64,000 nucleotides of DNA, from the NCBI GenBank assembly GCA_022414725.1, contig CM039463.1:22205511-22269510 (forward strand), read 5' to 3'. Both the position numbers and the translations under genes were made by a program. A model generated the notes under the pieces. The model was not told the origin of the DNA and ran no database searches. It saw only the letters and a program-made list of their open reading frames with translations. The DNA is from Microglena sp. YARC. Lineage: Eukaryota; Chlorophyta; Chlorophyceae; Chlamydomonadales; Chlamydomonadaceae. Below are positions 10,787 to 22,700 of the stretch, piece by piece. Position 1 is the first letter of the stretch. Each line of letters opens with the position of its first letter.

Positions 10787-13700
10787 ATGCTCACTCTGAG
10801 CAACAGATGTGCGCGTCCCAATGGGTCTGTGCAGAAATCCAGCTCGGTCAGGGTGAAGGTTGCGCCCGTGTGCCCATCTCGTGATAGGTGGGCATAATTT
10901 AGCTGCTACTTCGTTAAATATGCATTATACCGCATCTCCGACATCCTTGTGTCGCTCCGTATCATGTGGCTTAGTGGCTGAATATGGATCATCTTAGACC
11001 AACTACCAAGCGTCGTCCTTATGTTAGCTCCCTCGTGATTGCGATTGCAGGCGATTGGCCGTGCGCGTGCAGAACCAGGCTGACAAAGCTCCTGCCAAAG
11101 GTGCGAAAGATATTGTTGGACCAATTCGGCTTTTTGTGGTGCGCATGCGACGGGGAAGGCTGACACGCCGATGGCCTGTGTTAAAGGAACAGAGTAAGAT
11201 AAGGTCAGATTTCGGTCTGGTGTTGCATGCCAGAACCAACCCCTCGATACGCTGACCCGGCAGATTGAGCTTGCGTCAGTTAAATGCCGATTCATGATTT
11301 GATGGCCATGCCAACTCATCAAATCGCCTTGTTCGACACCTAACGTTCCAGGTACCCAAGGGTTGGGGGGATTCTTCTCCAGCCTGGGCACCACCAAGCT
11401 GGGGGGAGCCAAGCAGCCATCAGCCTTCAAGGGAGCCAGGTCTTCTGACACGGTGAGAATAATATATGATTGCCATCATGGCATGATGTTAAGTCACTGA
11501 ATAACCTTAAAATGGGGGGAGATGAGAGTAACATGGATGGAAAGATATGGATGATGAATTAACACACCCACTCTCCCCCCTCTTCCCTGTCGTACTCCTG
11601 GTAGATACAAGTAAGCCTAACACACCTACTCCATGCTATTATCTATGTCGATGTATGTTTTCAAAGCCTGCTCTGTGTCTGGAAATGTGTTAGGGAAGGT
11701 GTGAGGGGCAACATAGTTGAGGGAGATGCAAGTGAGGGTCATGAACACACCTAGTCCACCACATCTCAACATCTCTGGGCTTGACTAGCGTGACTGGAAG
11801 AAAGTCCGCGCTGTCGCACGGTAGTCCAAGCTCTCAGGCGCAGTAGCGGTCTGCAAAACAAAAATCCATAATAGTAACCATTCCCCAAAGCAAGGGAGCA
11901 AGAAGGTTTCTTCAACCTCACGCCCCGTGGGAAGGCGTATGAATTTTCATTTTTTGACTGGAAGATAGGTGTCCATGATAGCAGTAAGGATTCCAGACCA
12001 GCTGTTACCTTCAGATGCTCTTGCCAATTTAGCCATGGCCAGCACACTGCTAGGGAGCAGCAACCACCTCACTCAGCTATGGATCAGCTGTCCTGCCTTG
12101 TACTGATCAAGATTGGATTGGATTGTTACATGGTTTTTCAGCCATCTCTGGGCTGCTCACCATCTTCCGATTCTATGTCCCACCTTGCGATACCCACAGA
12201 AACCAGGCACTCAGGGTGCATACAAAGGGGGATATACATTTTCCAGGCTTGTCCAGGTCTACTATTGTAAAAAGAAAGCCCAACCCCAGACCCCATGATT
12301 GTGGCCAACTACCATGATCCCCCCAGTCTGGTAGTGAGCTTGAAAGAGAGGACATGCATTGAAGTGGGCATGCCGTCATCTTGGCCATCTGTGATGACTT
12401 GACCATAAAGCCTGTCTAGAGTACTCAATGTGACTAACATACTTTTTCTACTTGCCCCTGCATAGATCTTCGTCGCTGGCTCAACTGGCCGCCTTGGTGC
12501 TCGTATTGTCAGGTGTGCTTCCACTTTCACTTTTTAATACTGCATTCAATGAATTGGTGCCCCCCCCCCCCAATCACAGACACACACACGCCCCTATTCC
12601 CCTAGACCATTGTCTCCAGTATGCGTCCTTCATATAGCTTGTTATCCTTATTCCAATTCTCAAGTTGAATGCATATGCTTCTGTTTTGTAGTTTAGGGGG
12701 TGATTAAACTATTGTTTGGGGTTCAATTCATCAGTACTTTTTCGTTTTTAGCCCCTCCTGTCATGGTTGGGCTAGTCCCTTCAGCCTATTTGGCCTACCC
12801 CTGGACTGTAACAACACAAACAGTTTGGGTTGTTGTGGCAATCTGATTGTGGCTGCTTTACTGCATACACGAGCAATGTTTGATCCCAGTGCATTGGTAG
12901 ACCAAGGCTTCATCTAGTTCAAGAGACGATCCTGTAGGAGCATTTAGTCATTTGATCCCCCTATGCCCTCTCGCCCACCCACCGTATCCTCTCCCTTCCA
13001 TGGTTTCCTTCTCTTTCTCCCCCTTCCCCCATACCCACACACCACCACTACCCACACACTCACCACACCCAGTATCACCTCGGCATCCCCCTCCCCCCCA
13101 CCCCCCCACCCACCACACCCAGTATCCCCTCTGCCCCTTCCCCCCCACCCCCCACCCCCCCCCCACCACCACCACTCACCCACCACTTTGTCCCGCAGGG
13201 AGCTCCTGGCTGCTGGCTACAAGGTCCGTGCTGGAGCACGTGACGTTGAGTCTGCCCAGAAGAACGTCGATATTGGAGTCACTTATGGCTTGCTGCAGCC
13301 CGATGCAATGAAGCGCTTGCAGATTGTGCCCTTTGATCTGAAGGACACAGATGGCATGAGCACGGCCATCGGCAATGCTAGCAGGGTATGTGGTCAGTTT
13401 TACTCAGCTTTCTGCAGGTCTAGTTGTGTAGCAAAAGTTGTGACGCAAGCCTGCTTCCAGGATTGTGGTGCAGCACGCTGTAGGGCGGAGCGCAAAGCAC
13501 AGAGTTGCACTGGGGTTGCACCGAGTTGCTCAATTTGCAATGTGTCGCGCACATAAAAGCTGTATTTGGTAGCTCAAGGAGTACCCGAGTTCCCACTCCA
13601 CTGCATGTTTGACTCAGTTTTTTTTTTCGAATTTGAAAGTGGGTTTCTTTTTGTTAGTGGTTTCAAACCTCCTCCAGGGACAGCTTTTAATTATTTTTTT

Positions 13701-16700
13701 TAGCTTTTTGTCGCTTTGTAGGGCCATTTAGGTTTCACATAAAAAACATTCTACATTTGATAGCGAAATTTCCGCCACAACGGGGTCAAAAGAAGCGATC
13801 GCTATGTATAGCGGTAAAAAAAGCCCTGGTTAGAATCCCACACAAGACTGCTTGCAGGTACTCCCAAGTGCTTGTGTGTTCTAGAGGATATATGTACGAT
13901 CTGAATCCAGGCCACATACAAGGCCTGGTGAATTGTCCAACCTTATTTCTGTTTGTTTCAAGTCCTGTGACTGTGCTCATAGAAATGGACTTCAGGAGCA
14001 TCACAAGGTCCAGAAAAAGGACTTAAGAACTATCCTAAATAAATAACCAAAGGAAATTCATGAACATCTTTAAGTCCAGAAAATAAACTATAGGAGCGTC
14101 ACTAAGTCCAGAAAAAGGACTATCCTACATAAAAAATCAATGTAAATTCATGAACATCTAAGTCCAGAAAGCATGAATGACCCCTCTACCAACATTAGCC
14201 ATCTACAGTACCAGGGTTATTTTTAAGAAAAGGAAAAAAATGTCCTAGTGCAGCACCATGGTGCTCGTAGTTGCCTTTTCCCGTGATACTAGCAGCTTTT
14301 GGGGGCCCTAAAAGCAACCCCAAGTGGCTCTAAAGTAGCACCCCAAAACACTCCAGGAACTTAATTTAGCACTAGTGCTACAAGAAGCACCTTCAAGAAA
14401 ACCATGTACAGCACCCATTGAAATCTCTGGGATATCAAACCTGCTGTGTGCATCTCCATTCAAATCGCAAAATCAAATTATCACGGTTGCGGACTGTAGC
14501 ACGAATTCAGGGCCCCCCCACGGTAAAACGATTGTTTGGGGGTTCAGTTTGTCAGTTTCCCCCCCGTGTTCGCCCCTCCTGATATCATTAGTTGGTCAAG
14601 TCCCTTGAGCCTATTTGGCTACCCATGGACTGTAACAACGTACATGCATACATCTCAGCTCACCCCGTCTTTCTTTTCCAACAGGTTGTGTGCGCTGTCG
14701 GAGCTGCTGAGTCCGAGGTTCTGAACAGGGATGGACCCAAGAGCGTGGATGGAGAGGGTAGCATTGCTCTGGTGAATGCTGCCAAGGCTACTGGTGTCAC
14801 CCAGTTTGTGCTCGTCACTTCTTTGGGAACTGGCAAGGTGTGCTTGCTGTGTTGGGATGATGTGTCAATGCCAGGCACTGTTTTTTTCCGGTGACGCGTC
14901 GCCACTGCGTTGCCATTCTGTCGTTGCATGGCGATGCATAGGTTTGGCGCTGCCCCCCGAGTCCCCCGGGCTCCGCGCTCCTCTATGCGATGGCTACGCA
15001 GCAATCCTGAAACCAGGCTTGAGTAGCCCAAGTAGCTACTCAACCTGGCATACATAAATCTGAAGGGGAAAACTGCATGTCAGGGGGTCACGTCTGAGTT
15101 GCGGGATCTTGAGCTTGGGGGTTGCAGGACTGTGGTTGCATGTCCCGGGTTCATGCGCAGGTGGCGTGGAGCGAAGGCCTTCTTAAACGTCGAACCCTGA
15201 GGTATAATCAGCACCGCCAGTAGTACTGGTGTCGTACCGAGGTTGAGCCTTCATTGGGGGCCAGGAAAGATGACGTAGTGGTACCAGTCTACCAGAAGAC
15301 ACAAGCATGTCTTGTCAGCACTGGAGGTGCCAGCTTGGATCGGCATCTCCCGCCGACCTACGGGGGCCTACTCCCTCACTTATGAGGAAGTGACTCCGCT
15401 GATCACATCGACAAAATCCTTGAGTCTAGGGCTAGCGCACGGCCAACCTGCCCTTTGAGGCAAAAATCCTTGTAAATCAAGCAAAAATTGCTTGCCTCAG
15501 ACCTATCAGCGATCCTGAAGTATGCCTCCTCACCAGGGGCCATCACACGACAAGTCTGCCATTGTCAAAATGGATATCATTCATATTTCGGTGTCCGCAT
15601 TAAACACAATAGAAGTACCTTTGAAATGAAACGCATACTTCTCTTGCCCTTGGGAAGGGAAGCTTGGGAGTTATAAATGGTAGGGTCCTTACAATGGGTA
15701 ATTGGGCATTAAGTATTCCTCACATACTTAATTGGGCATTAAGTATTCCTCACATAGACGATTGAATTATAATAATTATAAGTAAATTTTGAATGTAGCA
15801 TGAACTCAGGGCCCCTGCAGCAAAACGATTACTTGGGATTCAGATCATCAATGCTTTTATTTTGTATCCCTTCCTGTCGCATCTGGGCAAGTCCCTAATG
15901 CCTATTTGGCCAACCCCTGGACTGAACATAAATACATACATACATAGCCGGACCTTGACTGATCTTTACACGCCGCTCCTGTACGCAGTTGGGCTTCCCT
16001 GCCGGTGTGTTGAACCTCTTCTGGGGAGTTCTGTCTTGGAAGAGGAAGGCCGAGGAGGCCCTGGAGGCAAGCGGCATGTCTTACACCATTGTCCGACCAG
16101 GTACACGCTTTTCATATTTGCTTGCAATCCTGTCTTGATGCGGCATGTCCTGCATCATTGTCCGACCAGGTACACGCTTTTCATACTTGCTTGCAATCCT
16201 GTCTTGATGCGGCATGTCCTGCATCATTGTCCGACCAGGTATATGCTTATCATATTTGCTTGCAATCTTGTCTTGATGAGGCGTGTCCTGCATCATTGTC
16301 CGACCAGGTATATGCTTTTTGGCGGAGCCCCCCCTTCTGGGGGGCGGTAGCCCCCAGGGTCGCCCCGTTGTCCATCCGACCTTCCGTGCGTGCACGAAGC
16401 CTGGCAAGAAGCCAACTGTCTCAACTAACTGTCCCGGAACTAACTGTCTCGGAACTTACTAGCTTTGGTGCTCTCGATTCCTAAGCCACGTGTCGCTCGG
16501 ATAGCCAACACTCTCTGCCAATTTCCGTGTTGCTTACGCCGCCGCATAGGACTTGTCATATTTGCTTGCAATCCTGTCTTGATACCTCTTTGTGTTGGTG
16601 CTGGCTACCTTCTACTCCTCCAAGGCAGTCTGTGCTCAGGTTGGGCTCGTGTGTAGTGGTGGTGGTGATGGTAGTGTTCTCGTTACATTAGATAGATTGG

Positions 16701-19700
16701 CTGCGTCTTCAAGTTCCTACTTATTTGGATATGTCCATGATCTTGGCCCTGGATGCTTCGCCAGGCTTCCTCCAGTGCGTACTTGTATGTACTGTGGCTG
16801 GGCTCATTGAACCTTGGGCATGATTGCTTCTGCGTCACAAATTCTGTGCTGTCTGGGTGCAGGTGGCATGGAAAGGCCCAAGGATGATTTCAAGGAGACC
16901 AACAACATGGTCCTGAGCCCTCGTGATACCACTTTTGGTGGCCTGGTTTCAAGGCTGCAGGTGAGATAGTGCTCTATGGAGGGATAGATGAATAGCTATA
17001 TGGATGGATGGATGGATAGTTGTGTGGATGGATGGATAGATGGCTAGCTATATGGATGGATGGATAGATAGATGCCTGAATGAATGGAAATATGGATAGC
17101 TATATGGATGGATGGATGGTTGGATAGATAGATGCGTGGATGGATAGATGGATAACTATAGGGATGGGTAGATAGATAGATAGATGCGTGGATGGATGGA
17201 TGGATAGATGCGTGGATGTTAGTGGTTCACAAACCTGTATTTGAAGAAGCAAAGAAGGACATCAGATCTGACAAAGTGCATTATCTGAGGAGTCTACTTA
17301 GGGGGAGTGGAATTTGTACAGACTGCCTGAAAATTGAAACATATTGGGCCTTGCCCTGGGGGCTGAGATTGAGGGAACTTTCCCATTTGCTTGCACTGGG
17401 GTTTTTTGCTGCGTGTTGAGCTTTTGCAGACCGCTGCAGCGCCTGAGCTCGACCTACCGCGCGAAATTGAGGTTGTCTATGCACTTACAGATTGCAGATA
17501 TGCCTCTTTTCGACATTTGATTTAACCATGATGTCACTCACGTATCGTGAGAGTGATGGAGTACTAGCTTGGTTGCTTCGCATGTCTTCATTGGTGTGTT
17601 TGGCACTGTTTTTTTTGGGGCTACATGTAGCAGCTTCTAGGAATCTCCCTGCCCTCGAGCCAAACCTGAAGCTGGCTAGTGCGTCTGAAAATTGATATGG
17701 CAAGCATTCCAATGCAGCTGCAAGCATTAGGTTTGAACCAGTGGCTGGCTATTGGAGCTGGTGGGAAGTTGCCATGAGTTATCCTAAGATGAAACAGTGG
17801 TGTGTCACTGTGTTCATCCTAGCCTGAAGTAGAAACTGTCTGGAAAACGCTAGCAGCAACCCTACAAAAGCTCTTTAGTTGGGTTTTGCGTGTTTCACAC
17901 GGTTTCACAGAACAATAATTTACAACACTTTGTCTTCTACCCTCGCAGGTTGCCGAGCTTGTAGCATCCATCTTGGATAATCCTGCTGCTGCTGAAAACA
18001 AGGTGTGAGCTTGCTTGCTTTGTTTGTCAATCATATACCGTATATGGAACGGAAATATGATATCATGATATCATACTCGCCTGTCGTCAGCATCATATAA
18101 AATGCCGGTCCCTTTTAATTTGACTATCATGTAAGGTCCTCACAGTAGCTTCGGTTATTATAATTGTTATATCACTCTTGAGAGTGATAGCGATACCATT
18201 ATAATTGGCCATCTTCCCTTTTTAGATTATGAACTTATCTAAATGAGGGTTTTTTAATCCGGATTCCTGAATTCCTAAATTTTGGTGATGCCTAAATTTT
18301 AAATTATGTGTTAATACTATTTTGAACTAATCCAGAGAAGAGAATTTTTAATCAGGGTTCTTGAACACCTACTTCAGGTTGTGGAGGTGACTGCCGAGAC
18401 TACTGCTGCTCTCACATCCTACGCCGACCTCCTCGAGGGTATCAAGGCTGACTTGACCAAGGTAAAGAAGGAAAAAAGCACCACATAAGGCATGCCCAAG
18501 GCAGGCAGGCAGTTTTGTGTGCTGCATGAGTTGTTCCATGCAAGAGAGTGATGCCTTTGTTGCTGGGTCTGATCGCTGAACAAAGTGGAGACACCCTGCC
18601 ATGCTTATACAACATGTTATCCCCCAAATGATACCTGGTTTGATGTGTTTGAATAAGATTCTGCTTATGGGAGAAGTGTGAGAGGTTGGTACCATGTGAG
18701 GGGGGCGGTGGGGGGGCATGCAAGTGGCAAGCTCTGAGCAGTTTTTCCTGTGTGCTTCAAAGCTTTTCTTTTCAGCTTCTAGGCAGCTCTCCTGACTGGC
18801 TATTCAACCAAACCCAATGCAAACTAGTGCACCTTGAAACTGACACAATCAGCTGTCCATTATTGCTGTAATATATAAGTTTAGCTCAGTGGCTGGCTCT
18901 AGGATCTGCCTAGAAGCTACCGCTCGTAGCCGGGAATGAAAGCTCTGGTGTGGTCTTGATCAATCGCAGGAGGAGCAGATTGCTCTTGCAGCGTCTGCCG
19001 ATGATGCCCGTGCCAAGGAGGCTGAGGCTAAGTCAGCTTTCGAATCCGCTAAGGCTGCTTTGGAAGATGCCACCAGCCGAGTTGAGGAGCTGTCTGAGCG
19101 CCTGAAGACCTTCAAGGCCCAGGTGTGTCTCCTGACTGAATTGTTTTTTTATTTGAATTGTAACATGCTTTCCAGCAAATTCTGGGCTGCTCGCAGTCTT
19201 CCAATTACTAGTCCCCCTTATTTATATATTCACGGAAACCAGGGACCCTGGGAGCATATTCAGCGGGTTAGGCATATAAAAGACGTGTCCAGGTCCTGGC
19301 TGTAAAAGGGTTATCCTGGCTGTATACGGCTTGTCCTAACTGTATGAAGCTTGTCCTGACTGTATAAAGCTTGTCCTGACTGTTTAAGGCTTATTCTGGC
19401 TGTAAAAGGCTAGGTCTAGCAAGACCTTGGTAGGCACACTGCAGTGCTTTCCAGTGTTGATGATGAACAGTGGTAGTATGCTGGAAATTGTGTGAGCTAG
19501 AATGGAACAGGTGCACATGCAGGAGACCGAAATGTTTTGTATGGCATTGATGATGATAATGATGATGATGGTGATGATGATTGCATTTGTCCTAGTGCCC
19601 TACTGGGCTAGTGGGCTCCTAATGTGCCCGCAGCCTGACAGAATCAAGGGGGGGTTATTCATTTCCTGAAGTGATGTGAATGGATGTAGGCTATAATGCC

Positions 19701-22700
19701 CATTGGAGGAGACAAGCATGGATGTACCTGAAGTTGTATAATCTAATGTGTGCCATCATCGCGCTGTCTAGAAAATAATCACTGTAGCACGAACTCAGGG
19801 CCCTCGTCGGTTCAGTTTCTCAAAGCTTCTTCTTGTTAGCCCTTTCTGTCACAGTTGGGCAAGTCCCTTGAGCCTATGTGGCCAACATCTGGACTGGAAC
19901 ATGTGTACACATTTGTTCAGCATTCAAGAACCCAATGTGGAATAAGAAACTTTTTATTATTTGAAAAGACTTTTAGCCCAGGAAGTCGGACCCCGTACAC
20001 AAACCAGCGTACACAAACCAGTGCCCACAGAGGATTCATAAAAAACAAGGCAGAGAAAGTCCTCAATAAGTAGGAGGTTCACGATGGAAAGTATGTGGTC
20101 TAATGTGCGCCATCATTGCTCTGTGCAGGAGTCTGAAGTGAAGAAGAGCGCTGCTGAGTTTTTGAAGGGAGCTGATGCATCTGAGAAGGAGCTGGACGCT
20201 GCTAAGGCCAAGGCTGAGAAGGTGGTGAGTGGGGAAGAGGGTTGTCCAGAATGCAGCATCTTGCGCTGAAGGGTCCATTGCGTCGCAAACGCAGATCCAG
20301 TGGGTCGGTTGCGTCCAAGACATCGATTTTGGAGGGTTCAGTTGCTTCTCAGAGGGTCTGTGTGCACACAGACGCAGATTTTGAAACCGATTGCGTCTCG
20401 AGAAGCAGATTTTGAAACAGGCTGCGTCTCGAGAATTAGATTTGGGAGTCCCCCTGAACAGCCCTGATGAGGAGCACTGAGAGGGGAGGAAAGAAGGGGT
20501 GGAAAGGGGGGGGGGGGGGGGTAGTTATGTTGGCCATTGGGCGAGAATGGGATGCCAGAGCCTATGTCTGTGATTTGTCGTCATGCTCCAGAGCCTTGCA
20601 ACCTGTAATTAGAATTTGCCTGGCTTCGGACTGAAAATAATTAGCAGATGCTACCTATCAGCGTTCTGGTCCATCACATATGAGTTGGCTATAACTGTGA
20701 ACATAGTGTTTCCTTGATTTATTTGGGCTGTAACCTTAGACTTTTTGACCCCTCATAGGTGTCAGGATCCCATCAATCACTACTGCTAGTGTTTTTAATA
20801 CTAAAACTTTTCTACGCTCGATTTTTTCTACACTCGAAGTTACAATTATTCCATCTATACACCACATGCCATAGCTGAGAAGGCTGCCATCACTCAAATG
20901 TTTCTACGCTCTGTTGTTTCTACACTCGAATGTACATATATTATGTCTAAACCCCACAGGCCCTAGCTGAGAAGGCTGCAATGGCAGTTCTGGCTGAAGC
21001 ACGCAAGGCTGCCTCTGCTGGAGAAGTCCTATCCTCAAAGGAGCAGCAGCAGATCTTCAAGGATGTGAGTGAATTGAATTGAATTGATTACATGGTACAT
21101 CAGCCTTTGGGCTACTCACTTTCTGCAGGTGGAGTAAACATGGGGAGTACAAATAACACTACAATCCTGAGTACAGAATGCAATCAGATATAGGCAGTTT
21201 AGAGACATGCCCAGATCTTCAAGGATGTGAGTGTCTCATTTTTGGGGTCTGCGCTGTTTCTTTTGGGGGGTACATATAGCAGCTTATAGGCGGCTCCCTT
21301 TCCCTTTCCTTGTGCCAAACCTTAAGCTAGCCAGTGCATCTGAAAGCTGGTATGACAGGCCTTCCAAGGCAGCTTCAAGCACTGAGTTTGACCCAGTGAC
21401 TGGCTGTTGGGAGCTTGCGGGAAGCTACTACAAGTAGCCAACAAATGAAACAGTGTTGGTCTGGAACTATTGCCGCATGCCCTGTTTCCCCCCTATTGGT
21501 ACCCTTTTCTTCCCCCTCTACATGCCCTCACCTGTTTTCTCCCTCTAAATTTGTACTCAAAGTCTTCTCCGTGTTCTTCATATGAAAGTGGTCCAATCTA
21601 AGCAAAACCTCCAAGCTAGTGCTCTAGAAGCCTGTACAATATGTTGTTAGGTTCATGTAGTTTGGACAGCATGGACCCAAATGCTCTCGTTTCATCTACA
21701 ATATATTTTTCTTTTTTACAATACAAAATAGATAGCTATTATATATATACTTGTATACTCATTGGGTCCACGAACTGCCGGCTGTTCCTCAGGTCATGAA
21801 CCCTCCTAGGGCATCACCAAAGGGTGCGGCCCCTGGGTCCGTGAAGACCTCTGGATCTGGAACATTTGGCTCAGGTTTCTCCTCCCTCTTCGGATCTTCA
21901 GTGGAGAAGGCCCCCATGGAGGAGGAGGCTGTAGAGGAGCCAAAGAAGGAGGAGCCCAAGAAGGCCGCTCCTGGTTTCATGAACATGTTCGCTCCTCCTA
22001 CCCCTGCTAAGGTGAAGGTCGAGGAGAAGGTGGTAGAGAAGGTTGAGAAGGTGGTAGAGAAGGTTGAGAAGAAGGCTGAGGAGAAGGGCAACATCTTCTC
22101 AATGTTCGGAGCCAAGGCTATCGATGCCGAGTCTGCTGCCCCCCCTCCCCCTCCCGCAGCTGCCAAGGCTGCTCCCCCCCCTCCCGCAGCCGCCAAGAAG
22201 GCCCCTGTGGCTGAGGCTCCCAAGAAGGCCGAGCCTGCTCCTAGCCAGGAGAAGCCCAAGGCTGCAGGCTTCTGGGGTGGCCTCTTTGGTGGTGGTGAGG
22301 CTATCACGCTGGGCGACGAGGATGTCAAGATTCAGGTTGATGCTCCCAAGGAGGCGCCCAAGCCTCAAGCAGCAGCCCCTACGCCTGCTGCTCCCAAGCC
22401 TCCTGCTCCTGCTCCCGTACCAGCTGCCCCCAAGCCTCCTCCCGCCCCCAAGGCTGCTGCCCCCCCTCCCCCCCCTCCCACAGCTGCCAAGAAGTCAAGC
22501 GCACCAACAGAATCAGATGATGATATAGTGTCTCGCGTTATGGCTCAATCTAGGGCTGTAAATGAGGTCAAGCCCGCTGCACCTAAGGTGGCTCCCCCCA
22601 TGCCAGCTGCTGCAGCAAAGGAAGCCCCTCCCCCCCCCGTTGCTGCAGCTCCTAAGGCAGCCCCTGTCAAGCCCGCTGCTGCTGCTCCTCCGGCTGCCCC

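Noticed and set aside
10906..11451. 181-codon minus-strand open frame
   Set aside because: It lies opposite TIC62 exons 2 and 3, which are supported by splice sites and phase. No known domain is visible.
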